Positions 1 through 11,567 are shown, numbered from the stretch's first letter. The stretch is DNA of 64,000 bases from Lentzea nigeriaca (GCF_016907955.1 NZ_JAFBCX010000006.1:372001-436000), one strand, 5' to 3'. Numbers and translations are program-made. The notes: generated by a model not told the origin, from the sequence alone.

Positions 1-417
1 CTGCTGGTCAAGAAGTTCTCCGAGGACGAGCGCACGTGCCTGTTCGGCACGCTGTCGCTGTGGCAGGGCGTCGACGTGCCCGGCCCCTCGCTGCAGCTCG
101 TGATCATGGACAGGATCCCGTTCCCCCGCCCGGACGACCCATTGGCCTCCGCCCGTCAGAAAGCCGTCAACTCCCGCGGGGGCAACGGCTTCCTGACGGT
201 CGCGGCGACCCACGCGGCACTGTTGCTCGCCCAGGGCGCTGGCCGGTTGCTGCGGTCGATGTCGGACAAGGGCGTGGTGGCCATCCTGGATCCCAGGCTG
301 GCCACGGCCCGCTACGGCGGCTTCCTGCGCGCCTCACTCCCCCCGTTCTGGACGACCTACGACCCCGAGGTGGTGCGCGCCGCGCTCAAGCGCCTGGACG
401 CGGCCCAGACCCGCTGA
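1..417 (+). CDS. DinG/XPD-type ATP-dependent helicase, C-terminal end (5' truncated by window)
   Basis: The open frame enters from the left edge in frame 1 and stops at TGA 415-417, giving the last 138 residues. The segment GTLSLWQGVDVPG followed by a run ending in IPFPRPDDP is the helicase motif V/VI region of the DinG branch of superfamily 2 (XPD-like) helicases, where a GxxSxWQGVD loop and a later arginine contact ATP. Later residues (LLLAQGAGRLLRS, GVVAILDPR) also fit the family's C-terminal RecA domain. These enzymes unwind DNA or DNA-RNA structures during repair and replication. The N-terminal half, with Walker A and the Fe-S cysteines if present, lies outside. The last 32 bases overlap the convergent VOC gene. 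Confidence 0.9.
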   Translation: MLVKKFSEDERTCLFGTLSLWQGVDVPGPSLQLVIMDRIPFPRPDDPLASARQKAVNSRGGNGFLTVAATHAALLLAQGAGRLLRSMSDKGVVAILDPRLATARYGGFLRASLPPFWTTYDPEVVRAALKRLDAAQTR

Positions 418-982
418 TCCGTTCGACCAGCTCGTCGCGGAACTCCTGAGCCGCCTGGAACTCCGGTTCGTCGCCGACCGCCTTCTTCAGCGCGCCTTCC
501 AGGATCTTCAACGCCTGACGCTCGTCACCGCGCGCGTCAGCCTGCCGGGCGGCGTTCTCCATGGCCTTGGCGAGTTTGCTCTGCGCCTCGGGTTCCGTGG
601 CGGCCTTGTTGATCCGGATCCAGTTGCCGCCCGGATCAACGACGGAGAAGCCGGTGTACCGGTCGTTGCGCACCCGCGGCCGAGTCATCCGCGGAATGCC
701 GGAGACGAGCACTTTCCCGTGCACAGCACGCATTCCCGCCGCGAACGCCTCGTACAACGGACCGGTGTCCGCCACGATGACGAGGCACGTGCCGTATGAC
801 TGTTCGGGATCGAAGTCGTTCATCCCGAAGAAGTGCAGATTGATGTCTTCACGCCGGACCGCGACGTACGGGTTCGGCCGCGTCTGCCGATAGGTGACCG
901 AGAAGCCGAGCATCTCGTAGAACGACGCGATCTCGTCGATGGAAGGACAGGGCAGGAGCGGAATGGTCAGTTCGTTCGCCAC
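386..982 (-). CDS. VOC-family (glyoxalase/bleomycin-resistance fold) protein, paralogue 1
   Basis: The 198-aa product begins with a typical VOC opening (IPLLPCPSIDEIASFYEMLGFSVTYRQ) followed by YVAVRREDINLHFFG and a second strand-rich unit ending in VVDPGGNWIRI. VOC proteins bind a metal or ligand in a beta-alpha-beta-beta-beta cleft; substrates range from methylglyoxal adducts to antibiotics and cannot be read here. About 60 residues beyond the VOC fold form a helical C-terminal extension containing ERQALKILEGAL. The gene at 1642-2214 encodes a close paralogue with the same extension, and a PadR regulator and small membrane gene sit between them. The 3' end overlaps the helicase gene convergently. 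Confidence 0.85.
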   Translation of the reverse strand: MANELTIPLLPCPSIDEIASFYEMLGFSVTYRQTRPNPYVAVRREDINLHFFGMNDFDPEQSYGTCLVIVADTGPLYEAFAAGMRAVHGKVLVSGIPRMTRPRVRNDRYTGFSVVDPGGNWIRINKAATEPEAQSKLAKAMENAARQADARGDERQALKILEGALKKAVGDEPEFQAAQEFRDELVERISGSGPRPGA

Positions 983-1030
983 CGCCCGAAGCTAAGCCCG
1001 CCCCCGCCGAAACGACACCGAGCAATTTGC

Positions 1031-1330
1031 TCAAGCGAACAGCATCACGATCCCGCCCAGCAACAACAACGCCGACACCACAGCGATCGCGAGCACCCGC
1101 CCGCGCGATGTCCGCGCGTGCTTCAACGCGATGCCCAACGGACCGATCCCAGCCACGGCAACCCCTTTCGACGGCATGACCATCACAGCGCGCAAAGCCC
1201 CGAACGCCACACCCAACGGCGACATGCCGAGTTCGCGCGCCCCGACAACATCCGCTTCCCACTGCTCGCGATAACGCTCATCACCAACGACCGCCGCCGC
1301 GAACCGCACCAACAACAACGCCGCCTTCAC
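1031..1330 (-). CDS. Small membrane-associated protein coupled to PadR regulator
   Basis: The product is 99 aa. Residues 1-60 are amphipathic (RFAAAVVGDERYREQWEADVVGARELG) and end in a C-terminal hydrophobic helix (VLAIAVVSALLLLGGIVMLFA), so it is probably anchored with its tail in the membrane. Its ATG overlaps the TGA of the PadR gene by 4 bases, so the two are translationally coupled. Small membrane partners of this kind are common behind PadR genes in actinobacteria and often have no assigned function. No catalytic motif is visible. Confidence 0.75.
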   Translation of the reverse strand: MKAALLLVRFAAAVVGDERYREQWEADVVGARELGMSPLGVAFGALRAVMVMPSKGVAVAGIGPLGIALKHARTSRGRVLAIAVVSALLLLGGIVMLFA

Positions 1331-1632
1331 TGCGCGGCCCTGGGCACGAACCGCGGCGCCGGAGCAGCCCGCGCGACGACTTTCCGAGCTTCAGCGGCCC
1401 CGTCGGCCGTCAGCCGGTACATCCGCCGCCGCGGCCCACGCCGTTCCGCGTCGTCGTCCCACGACGACGTGACCCAGCCGGCCCGCTCCAGCCTGTCCAG
1501 CAACGGATAAACGCTGCCCGACGGCCGCCCGGTCAGCTTGATGATCTCCAGCCCCCAGCGCGGCTCGTCGGTGCCGAGCAGCACCTCGAGCACGTCGACG
1601 GTGGCCTTGCCGATGCGTTGCAGTGGTTCCAC
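1327..1632 (-). CDS. PadR-family transcriptional regulator
   Basis: The 101-aa protein shows the PadR winged-helix core: WGLEIIKLTGRPSGSVYPLLDRLERAGWV (recognition helix region), then a basic wing (ERRGPRRRMYRLTADG). Members usually repress detoxification or efflux genes and release DNA on binding small phenolic or drug-like ligands. This is the short form, without the long C-terminal dimerisation coiled coil seen in PadR itself. It is flanked on both sides by VOC genes on the same strand, with the small membrane protein gene overlapping its stop. The position suggests that it regulates one or both VOC genes, but this is inference. Confidence 0.9.
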   Translation of the reverse strand: MEPLQRIGKATVDVLEVLLGTDEPRWGLEIIKLTGRPSGSVYPLLDRLERAGWVTSSWDDDAERRGPRRRMYRLTADGAAEARKVVARAAPAPRFVPRAAQ

Positions 1633-1641
1633 ACCGCAATA

Positions 1642-2214
1642 CTACCTATGTAGATTAAGGCGTTCAAGCAGCTCGTCACGGAACTCCAGCGCCGACGCCC
1701 GCTCCTCCTCCGAAGCGTGCACCTCCCGCGCCAGCGCCCCTTCGAGGATCTTCAACGCCTGCCGCTCGGCCCCGTGCGACCCGGCCAACGTGACCGCGTT
1801 CCGCAACGCCCGCGTGAGCCCGTTCCGCGCGGGCTCCCGTTCCCGCACGGCAGGCACCACCCGGATCCAGTTGCCACCGGGATCGACCACGAGGAACCCG
1901 TCCCGCCGCGGCCGCGTCATCCGCGGAATGCCCGCCACCAGCACCTTCCCGTACACCACCCGCATGCCCGACGCGAAGGCCTCGTACAGCTCACGCGGGT
2001 CGTCGACCTGGATCAGGCAGGAGCTGTACGAGCGTTCGGGCTCGTAGCCGGGGATGCCGAAGAAGTGGAGGTTGACCTCCTCGCGCCGCACCGAGAGGTA
2101 CGCGTTGGGCCGGTGCTGCCGATACGTGACGGTGAACCCGAGCATGACGTAGAACTCGGCGACCTCGTCGATGGAGGCGCACGGCAGCAGCGGGATCGTC
2201 ACCTCGTTGGCCAC
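1642..2214 (-). CDS. VOC-family protein, paralogue 2
   Basis: This 190-aa protein is a clear paralogue of the one at 386-982. Both begin MANE-TIPLLPC, share YRQ-RPN, VRRE-NLHFFG and IPRMTRPR, the VVDPGGNWIR strand and the C-terminal ERQALKILEGAL extension. The VOC fold occupies roughly residues 1-130. Its substrate is unknown; drug binding or glyoxalase-like chemistry are the usual family roles. It lies 9 bases upstream of the PadR start on the same strand and could form one transcript with PadR and the small membrane gene. Confidence 0.85.
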   Translation of the reverse strand: MANEVTIPLLPCASIDEVAEFYVMLGFTVTYRQHRPNAYLSVRREEVNLHFFGIPGYEPERSYSSCLIQVDDPRELYEAFASGMRVVYGKVLVAGIPRMTRPRRDGFLVVDPGGNWIRVVPAVREREPARNGLTRALRNAVTLAGSHGAERQALKILEGALAREVHASEEERASALEFRDELLERLNLHR

Positions 2215-2236
2215 GTCGCCAAACTAGCCCCAGAGA

Positions 2237-3616
2237 TCAGCCGTCGACCAGCAATCCGCGTAACGGTCCTTGCAGTCTTCCCGCCCGCCGCGACACCCCC
2301 GGCAGCTCCATCACCCGCGAGGGCCCCTTCAGCGCGGGCCGCCAGATCTTGTCCACCACGTCGTCGATCGGGCCCGAGACGTCCGCGTCCAGGTGCTCGG
2401 CCCACAGCCGCAGGCGGGTCGACCGCGCCACCTCCGGGTCGTCGGTCACCACGTTGACCTCGGTGTCGTTGAACAACGAGTGCTCGTTGAGGTTCGCCGA
2501 CCCGACCGAGAGCCACCGGTCGTCCACAATGGACAGCTTGGCGTGGATGTAGACCGGCGCGTCGCCGTGGGCGACCAGGGTCGCGGCGACCAGCCGCCCG
2601 TCGGGGTCGGCGTCGATCAACCGGCCGAGCTGCCCGCGCGTGGTGTCGGCGCCGTTGCTGGGCTTCTGCGGCAGCAGCAGCACCATCCGGAACTCACGCG
2701 TCGGCGGGTTCCGCAGCTTGTCGATCAGCACCTCGGTGATCTCGGGCGACCACAGGAACTGGTTCTCCAGGTAGATCAACGACGTGGCCGACCGCAGCGC
2801 CCGCAGGTACGAGTCGAGCAGGCTGAAGTCCCCGCGGGGCGCGAAGCTGTAGGTCCGTTCCGGGATGGTCCGCACCAGCTGCACGGACGACGACCCGGCC
2901 TCGGGCGGCACCTCGGGCGCGGGCAGGGTCTCCCCCGCGATCTCCAGCCACCGCGCGGCGAAGTGGGCGGCCACCTCGGCCACCGCCGGTCCCTCGATCC
3001 TGGCGATGTGGTCGTGCCAGCCGAGGTCACGCGGCGGATGTTCCGGCGAGTCGTGGCGGTCGCCCTCCACCGCCGTCATGTCGAGGCCGCCGACGAACGC
3101 CACGTCGTCGACGATCACGATCTTCTCGTGGTGGCAGTGCAGCGTGCGTTCGCGGGCGTCCAGCTCACACCGGACCGCACCGCACTCCAGGAAGGCCTTC
3201 TTGGCCGCCGCCGCCCGTTTGCGAGTCGGCTCGAAGAACGGGATGGGCGGGCCCGCCCACAGCAGCACACGCACCGGAACCCGTTCCGCGGCAGCCGAAA
3301 GCAGCTCGCGCAGCTGCGGCGCACCCGGCTCGCGGGTCAGCTGGAAGTCCGGCGAGGCGTGCCAGTTCGCGATGTGGATGTACTTCTGCGCGTTCTCGAT
3401 CGCTTCCGCCACAACGGGAAACGCCGTGGCACCGTCGACGAGAACCTCGAACTTGTTGCCGTGCAGGACGGGTCGGCGCGGGGTGAACCACCCCGCGCCC
3501 TCGCCGTCCAGCACGTCTCCCCAGCCCAGCCGCCGGAGTCTCCTGGCGTGATGGGAGCACAGCACGTTCTCCAGCCCGTCACCGAGCCGCGCGTCGAGCA
3601 CGTCGAGTAAGCCCAC
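2237..3616 (-). CDS. Phospholipase D / cardiolipin synthase-fold protein
   Basis: The 459-aa product carries two HxKxxxxD motifs, HEKIVIVD in the first half and HAKLSIVD in the second, the paired catalytic signatures of the PLD superfamily. Each is followed by the expected glycine-serine/asparagine segment (FVGGLDM; SVGSANLNEHS). The first 60 residues are helical and unlike the N-terminal membrane helices of classic cardiolipin synthases, and no transmembrane segment is evident. The protein is therefore more likely a cytosolic or peripheral phosphatidyltransferase/phospholipase than ClsA. The GTG start at 3616 has a weak ribosome site; a second GTG occurs a few codons later. Confidence 0.88.
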   Translation of the reverse strand: MGLLDVLDARLGDGLENVLCSHHARRLRRLGWGDVLDGEGAGWFTPRRPVLHGNKFEVLVDGATAFPVVAEAIENAQKYIHIANWHASPDFQLTREPGAPQLRELLSAAAERVPVRVLLWAGPPIPFFEPTRKRAAAAKKAFLECGAVRCELDARERTLHCHHEKIVIVDDVAFVGGLDMTAVEGDRHDSPEHPPRDLGWHDHIARIEGPAVAEVAAHFAARWLEIAGETLPAPEVPPEAGSSSVQLVRTIPERTYSFAPRGDFSLLDSYLRALRSATSLIYLENQFLWSPEITEVLIDKLRNPPTREFRMVLLLPQKPSNGADTTRGQLGRLIDADPDGRLVAATLVAHGDAPVYIHAKLSIVDDRWLSVGSANLNEHSLFNDTEVNVVTDDPEVARSTRLRLWAEHLDADVSGPIDDVVDKIWRPALKGPSRVMELPGVSRRAGRLQGPLRGLLVDG

Positions 3617-3646
3617 GAGAGGCGGATTTACCCGATTAGACCGATC

Positions 3647-7408
<3,762 letters not shown>

Positions 7409-7541
7409 GGTGCCTCCAGGCCTTGGTGGGACCAGTCGTTCGGGAAACTCACCGGATATTAGACGGAGCCGATCAGCTCCATTCGGGTGGGCCATGGCCG
7501 GTGGCCAGCGGCGTAGCGCAGGTCACACGTATCCTGCCGCC

Positions 7542-8057
7542 GTGCTCCGAATGCTCGCTGTCGCTTGTGTCCTGTTGCTGTCCGCCTGCGGCAGTCCCGC
7601 CACGCACAACTCGGCGGACGTAGCGTTCGCCCAGGGCATGGTCCCGCACCACGAGCAGGCTCTGGAGATGAGCGGCCTGGTCGCCTCCCGCACCGAGAAC
7701 CCGCACGTGATCGACCTGGCGTCGCGCATCTCGAAGGCACAGCGGCCCGAGATCGACCGCATGAACGGCTGGCTGAAGACCTGGGGCGCTCCCGTCAAGG
7801 CGGAGAGCCATTCGTCACACGGCCACTCCGACACGCACGGCATGGTCGACCTGGGCAACCTCACGGACCTCGACGGCGTCGAGTTCGACCGCCAGTGGCT
7901 CTCGCTGATGATCCAGCACCACCGCGGCGCCGTGGAGATGGCGCGCAAGCACCTCTCCGCGGGCACCGACCCGGAGACGCGCAAGCTGGCCCAGGACGTG
8001 ATCAGCCTCCAGGAGAAGGAGATCGCGGAAATGGAGTCGCTCCTGCCGCAGGGCTGA
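7542..8057 (+). CDS. DUF305 lipoprotein
   Basis: Starting at GTG 7542, the 171-aa product opens with a short hydrophobic signal ending in a lipobox (LLLSAC), so it should be lipid-anchored outside the membrane. The mature part has the two DUF305 signatures, MVPHHEQALEM and MIQHHRGAVEMA, each with paired histidines in a ferritin-like helical bundle. A His-rich linker (SHSSHGHSDTH) separates them. DUF305 proteins are often linked to copper or other metal handling, which fits a position divergent from ctaD (134 bp apart), but no substrate is proven. Upstream in-frame codons back to 7410 run into the ctaD promoter and are rejected. Confidence 0.88.
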   Translation: MLRMLAVACVLLLSACGSPATHNSADVAFAQGMVPHHEQALEMSGLVASRTENPHVIDLASRISKAQRPEIDRMNGWLKTWGAPVKAESHSSHGHSDTHGMVDLGNLTDLDGVEFDRQWLSLMIQHHRGAVEMARKHLSAGTDPETRKLAQDVISLQEKEIAEMESLLPQG

Positions 8058-8072
8058 TGCCAGCCTTTCGCC

Positions 8073-8876
8073 GTGAGCACCTCGTCAGCCGTACAGGCCG
8101 CCGTGTCCGCCGTGTCCGTGGCGGCCGCTCACGGCGTGGTTTGCGCCGACCCTGTCGTCCTGAAAGACGGCAGCAACGTCCTCGTGCACCTGCACCCGGC
8201 TCCGGTCGTGGCCCGAATCGCCTCCCGCACCGCCCTGGTGCGCCCGGCCGTGGCCGGCCACATGGCGCGCGATCTCTCCGTGTCGGCGTTCCTGGCCTCG
8301 CGCGGCGTCCCCGTCGTGACGCCGTCCGATGAGCTTCCCGCCGGGCCTCATGTCGTGGACGGCTTCGTGCTCACGTTCAGCACCTACGTCCCGCACGACC
8401 CGTCGCTGGAGCTGACCCGGCCGGACGTGCTCAAGCTGCTGCCCGATCTCCATGCCGAGCTACGGCTGTACGAGGGCGACCTGCCCGTACGAGGCCCTCT
8501 GGACGACGTCGAGAACACGCTCGCGTACCTGGAGGGCCTCGGCGTGCCCGACCTGGAGCCGTTCCGCGAACGCCACGCCGAGCTGCTGACCCGGTGGGAC
8601 GCGCACTACAACGACGTCCAGCCGCTGCACGGCGACTCGCACTACGGCAACGTGCTGATGACGCCGTCAGGCCCGGTGTGGAACGACTTCGAGGACACCT
8701 GGCGCGGCCCCGTGGCCTGGGACCTGGCCTGCCTGGCCGGCGCCAAAGGCGCGGAAGCCGCCCGGCGCGCCGTGGAGATCTACGGCGGCGGGGCGGCTCC
8801 TGAAGACGTGGAGTACCACGTCGAAACCCGCGTCAACTTCGGCACGCTCTGGGGCGTGCTGATGGAGCGGAGTTAG
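8073..8876 (+). CDS. Aminoglycoside phosphotransferase (APH)-fold kinase-like protein
   Basis: The 267-aa protein contains the APH catalytic loop LHGDSHYGNVLM (HGDxxxxN) and a following WNDFEDTWRGP segment in place of the usual IDFxD metal-binding motif. Members phosphorylate aminoglycosides, choline, homoserine or other small hydroxyl compounds; the substrate is not evident. The N-terminal lobe is compact and lacks a clear glycine loop, typical of this family. The GTG start at 8073 lies 15 bases after the DUF305 stop, suggesting one transcript. Its 3' end overlaps the convergent surface-protein gene by 4 bases. Confidence 0.85.
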   Translation: MSTSSAVQAAVSAVSVAAAHGVVCADPVVLKDGSNVLVHLHPAPVVARIASRTALVRPAVAGHMARDLSVSAFLASRGVPVVTPSDELPAGPHVVDGFVLTFSTYVPHDPSLELTRPDVLKLLPDLHAELRLYEGDLPVRGPLDDVENTLAYLEGLGVPDLEPFRERHAELLTRWDAHYNDVQPLHGDSHYGNVLMTPSGPVWNDFEDTWRGPVAWDLACLAGAKGAEAARRAVEIYGGGAAPEDVEYHVETRVNFGTLWGVLMERS

Positions 8877-9565
8877 GCGCGGCGCCTGCGCAGCACCAGC
8901 AGCACCGCGGCACCGGCGGCGAGCAGCGCCGCACCGAGCCCGACCAGCCAGGCGGACCCGAACCCGGTCGAGGCCAGGTCGGCGTTCGCCGCCGCGACCG
9001 CGGCCGTGGTCGTCGTCGTGGTAGCCGCGACCTGCGAAGACGACGTGGTCGTCTCGGTGGGGCTGGTCGTCGTGGACGACGAGGTGGTGGTCTTGGTCGT
9101 CGTCGTGGTCGTCGTGGTGGTGGTCGTCGTCTCCTTGTCGATGCCGCAGCCGTACCAGTGGCTGATCTGCGGCAGCTGGTCACCACCGTTGAACGGCGAG
9201 CGCAGCTTGTCCCACGGCAGCGGACCGAGGTCCTTGACGAGGTAGACGTTGAAGTTGGGCCCACCCTTGACGACCACACCGGTGATCGTCTTGCCGGCGG
9301 GCACCCCGGTGATGTTCAGGTACTGCTGGTTGTCCCCGCCGCTGTACGTGAACTCGTTCGGGTGAATCGTCTTCCCGGTCAGCCCACCCACCGTGCACGC
9401 CTCGGGGTGGTTGATGTCGACGTTCTTGGTGAACGGAGTCGCGCGCTCGTCGTTCGTGGTCGGCCCGTCCTGGGCGGCAGCGGTGCTCACCAGGGCGAGC
9501 GAAGCCACAGCGGCCACGGCGGCGGAAGCGAGCAGGCCGGATCTTCTCAGAGGCGTGAGGCGCAT
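8873..9565 (-). CDS. Secreted surface protein with Thr-rich stalk and LAxTG sortase signal
   Basis: The 230-aa protein has an N-terminal signal peptide (about 32 residues, ending STAAAQ). An unrecognised globular part follows (about residues 33-140) with two cysteines (EACTVGG, WYGCGID). Next is a Thr/Ser stalk of roughly 50 residues, including a run of twelve threonines. The end is a cell-wall sorting signal: LASTG, a hydrophobic helix and RRRR. LAxTG is the class E sortase motif of high-GC Gram-positives, so the protein should be linked to peptidoglycan. Its function is unknown. No sortase gene lies next to it. Confidence 0.85.
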   Translation of the reverse strand: MRLTPLRRSGLLASAAVAAVASLALVSTAAAQDGPTTNDERATPFTKNVDINHPEACTVGGLTGKTIHPNEFTYSGGDNQQYLNITGVPAGKTITGVVVKGGPNFNVYLVKDLGPLPWDKLRSPFNGGDQLPQISHWYGCGIDKETTTTTTTTTTTTKTTTSSSTTTSPTETTTSSSQVAATTTTTTAAVAAANADLASTGFGSAWLVGLGAALLAAGAAVLLVLRRRRA

Positions 9566-9711
9566 CGTGATACTCCGTTAAGGGGTTCGGCGGGATGCCG
9601 AGATCTAAGACCATCGACGTCCCCCTAACGGGTGTATGAGGCACTCTCGGTACGCCCTGTGGCCTACTTGTTATACGGCTGTGAAGTCGCGTGCCCGAAC
9701 GACCGAACGCC

Positions 9712-9737
9712 GAAGGGGCCGGCGAACCGGCCCCTTC
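9712..9737 (-). terminator. Strong terminator downstream of the HExxH/peptide operon
   Basis: A perfect 11-bp GC-rich stem (GAAGGGGCCGG at 9712-9722 with CCGGCCCCTTC at 9727-9737) is closed by a CGAA tetraloop. It sits 22 bases downstream of the 63-aa peptide stop on the minus strand and separates this operon from the LAxTG gene. Confidence 0.8.
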
Positions 9738-9759
9738 AGTTACACAGCGTGAACGATGG

Positions 9760-9951
9760 TCAGTCGTTCTGCTCGACCTCGGCAGGTCGCAGGAACACGG
9801 TGCCACCACCGGTCGGCATGCGCCTGAACCAGTCGACCGAATTGACTGGTTGTCCGATCACCGGACCGGCCCCTGCCGGGAGATGGGGAAGCGTGACGCC
9901 CGCACTCTGAGGAGCCTGCGGCCGGCGAAGTGGTTGGTTCGGGGTGGTCAT
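9760..9951 (-). CDS. Small peptide with VDWFRR core, candidate RiPP precursor 1
   Basis: This 63-aa peptide starts at ATG 9951 with AAGGA 5 bases upstream. Its start codon overlaps the stop of the HExxH gene (ATGA), so the two are translationally coupled. The N-terminal half is Pro/Ala/Gly-rich and leader-like; the C-terminal half carries PVNSVDWFRRMPTGGGTV and then a short acidic tail. A second small peptide at 13681-13899 repeats the motif PVxxVDWFRRxPxGGTV, with otherwise unrelated sequence around it. Coupling to a putative peptide-modifying enzyme plus a conserved core is the pattern expected for a ribosomally made, modified peptide. No cleavage site or product is known; a non-RiPP regulatory peptide is the main alternative. 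Confidence 0.7.
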   Translation of the reverse strand: MTTPNQPLRRPQAPQSAGVTLPHLPAGAGPVIGQPVNSVDWFRRMPTGGGTVFLRPAEVEQND

Positions 9952-11330
9952 CGTTCCTTCTCGGAGTTGGTGCTCACGGGTGTCGACTCGATGAGCGCGG
10001 ACGACACAAGAGAGCCAAGTGAGGATCTCAGGCGTCGCGCCGCGAGCTCCGAGGAAACGTGCCATTCCTCGGTTGCTCGCGACAGCAACAACTCGAACGA
10101 TGTTGGGTTTTCGCCGTTGAGTTGTCCTACAAGCCAGCTCGCATCGCCATCGAGCCAATAGAGAGCGGGCGGCTCAGCCACCCTGCCCACCACCGCGCGT
10201 CCTGTGTTCGCACGCCGGATGCGCACGTCTGACAACACGCGGAAATGGCCGTCTTCACGAATCTCTGCGCAAAGGGTCGCACAGTCCACTTCGGAGCGCA
10301 CAGCGACCCCATCACCGCCCTGACCAGTACGTTCACCGGTCAGGCCATGCAAAAGGCGGCGCGAGTCCGCGCGCAGGACACCCTCATGGGCGAGTAGCCA
10401 GTCACCGATCTCGTTCGCCCGTTCACGAGCCTTCGGAAGCAGGGAATCCGGGCCGAGTTGTTCGGCACCAATTGAAAAGTTGAACTGCGCAAGGCAGCTG
10501 TAGGCATGCCACGCCGCGAAGGTCTGTTCCAGTGGCCATCGAGCATGAGACCACGAGTTCTCGAAATAATCCGCGCCGTCGGCCCTTGCGTCAAGAAATT
10601 CTTTCGTGATGGCCAGGTCGAAGAACTTTTCATGCGCGCCTTCGTGGACGAGCGCCTCAGCCACTTCGATCGGCAGCGAGGGCTCGTCGATGAGGACGAT
10701 GCCGGGGACATAGCGTGACGACGCCGATACGACACCTCCGGACGTCTCCCGCTTGAGCACCGCCAGAGCGGACACATGCGCCAGGAGGTCCTCTGCCATC
10801 TCGGGTGCGAGTTCCCGGAAGAGCCGGACGCCGTCGGCCACGATCGCCAGAACGGTGTCGAACCTGTCCCCGTCCGCCTCTGTCAGGGGCTGAGGACTCG
10901 CACCGGGCGGAGCCACGATGCGCAACGGCGCTTCCAGCAGCTCGGCCCCAGCCGGGTCCGAGACGACGGCGACACCCACGTCACGTACGCGCATCGCCGC
11001 GACTTCGGTCAACCGGGCCAGATCCAGACCACCGTGCCCTGCCAGAGCCCGGCCGATCTCATAGCGAACGATCGGGTGGTCGGCGAGGTTGTCGGACAAC
11101 TCGGCACCGGGCGCGAACAGGTCGACCGCGAGCCGGTAGAGCGCACGGCGCTCATCGACCAACGCGGCCGCAGGAGCGATCGCCGCATGGAGTGCGTGCG
11201 TGCTCGCAACAGGCGAACCAACCACCGAAGACCCCGTACTCACGTCCCCCGACGCCAAGGAGTCACGGACTCCACCACATCGGCGGCGCCCCTGATGGCG
11301 CGCAAGCGTACGGCACATCGTGACATGCAC
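9948..11330 (-). CDS. HExxH-motif putative peptide-modification enzyme
   Basis: The protein (up to 460 aa) contains EALVHEGAHEKFFDLA with HEGAH near residues 229-233. It lies in the all-helical context typical of the HExxH proteins linked to RiPP clusters (mod_HExxH type; some relatives are reported as 2-oxoglutarate-dependent peptide hydroxylases). A second conserved region follows (RWPLEQTFAAWHAYSCLAQ). Unlike zinc proteases there is no signal peptide and no second-zinc-ligand motif of thermolysin type. The start is uncertain: ATG 11330 and 11318 lack a good ribosome site, and family resemblance begins near DSLASGD (about residue 23). It is followed by the coupled 63-aa peptide, its probable substrate. 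Confidence 0.75.
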   Translation of the reverse strand: MHVTMCRTLARHQGRRRCGGVRDSLASGDVSTGSSVVGSPVASTHALHAAIAPAAALVDERRALYRLAVDLFAPGAELSDNLADHPIVRYEIGRALAGHGGLDLARLTEVAAMRVRDVGVAVVSDPAGAELLEAPLRIVAPPGASPQPLTEADGDRFDTVLAIVADGVRLFRELAPEMAEDLLAHVSALAVLKRETSGGVVSASSRYVPGIVLIDEPSLPIEVAEALVHEGAHEKFFDLAITKEFLDARADGADYFENSWSHARWPLEQTFAAWHAYSCLAQFNFSIGAEQLGPDSLLPKARERANEIGDWLLAHEGVLRADSRRLLHGLTGERTGQGGDGVAVRSEVDCATLCAEIREDGHFRVLSDVRIRRANTGRAVVGRVAEPPALYWLDGDASWLVGQLNGENPTSFELLLSRATEEWHVSSELAARRLRSSLGSLVSSALIESTPVSTNSEKER

Positions 11331-11354
11331 AACAGCGGGATCCCCCTAGAAAGA

Positions 11355-11398
11355 CCGGTGCCCCGGCCCGCGTCCTGCGACGCCGGCCGGGGCACCGG
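11355..11398 (-). terminator. Very strong hairpin upstream of the HExxH gene
   Basis: CCGGTGCCCCGGCC (11355-11368) and its exact complement (11385-11398) form a 14-bp stem with a 16-nt loop. It lies just after the stop of the 50-aa membrane peptide on the same strand and should insulate that gene from the HExxH operon. Confidence 0.75.
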
Positions 11399-11414
11399 GA
11401 TCAGCTGGTTCTCA

Positions 11415-11567
11415 TCAGCCGAACATGATGCTGGTGACGTTCACGAAGCCGACGACGGCCAGCGCGACGACCGAGACGGCGATCATCGTGAGCACGGTGC
11501 GCCAGCCGATGGCGGTGACGGCGACTGCTACGGCGGCGGCTATTCCGAGTGCACTCCCTGCGGACAT
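11415..11567 (-). CDS. 50-aa single-span membrane peptide
   Basis: This short gene has a strong ribosome site (GGGAGG 8 bases before ATG 11567). It encodes a hydrophobic 50-residue peptide made of one long or two short helices (ALGIAAAVAVAVTAIGW; MIAVSVVALAVVGFVNV) with no charged tail. A strong terminator follows. It is divergent from the GntR gene (157 bp apart) and sits between that regulator and the HExxH operon, so it may be controlled by it. A role as a small membrane modulator, immunity or holin-like peptide is possible, but nothing in the sequence decides between them. Confidence 0.65.
   Translation of the reverse strand: MSAGSALGIAAAVAVAVTAIGWRTVLTMIAVSVVALAVVGFVNVTSIMFG

Noticed and set aside
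9006-9245. Val-rich plus-strand ORF opposite the LAxTG gene
   Set aside because: It is the antisense of the threonine codon repeats of the real surface-protein gene.
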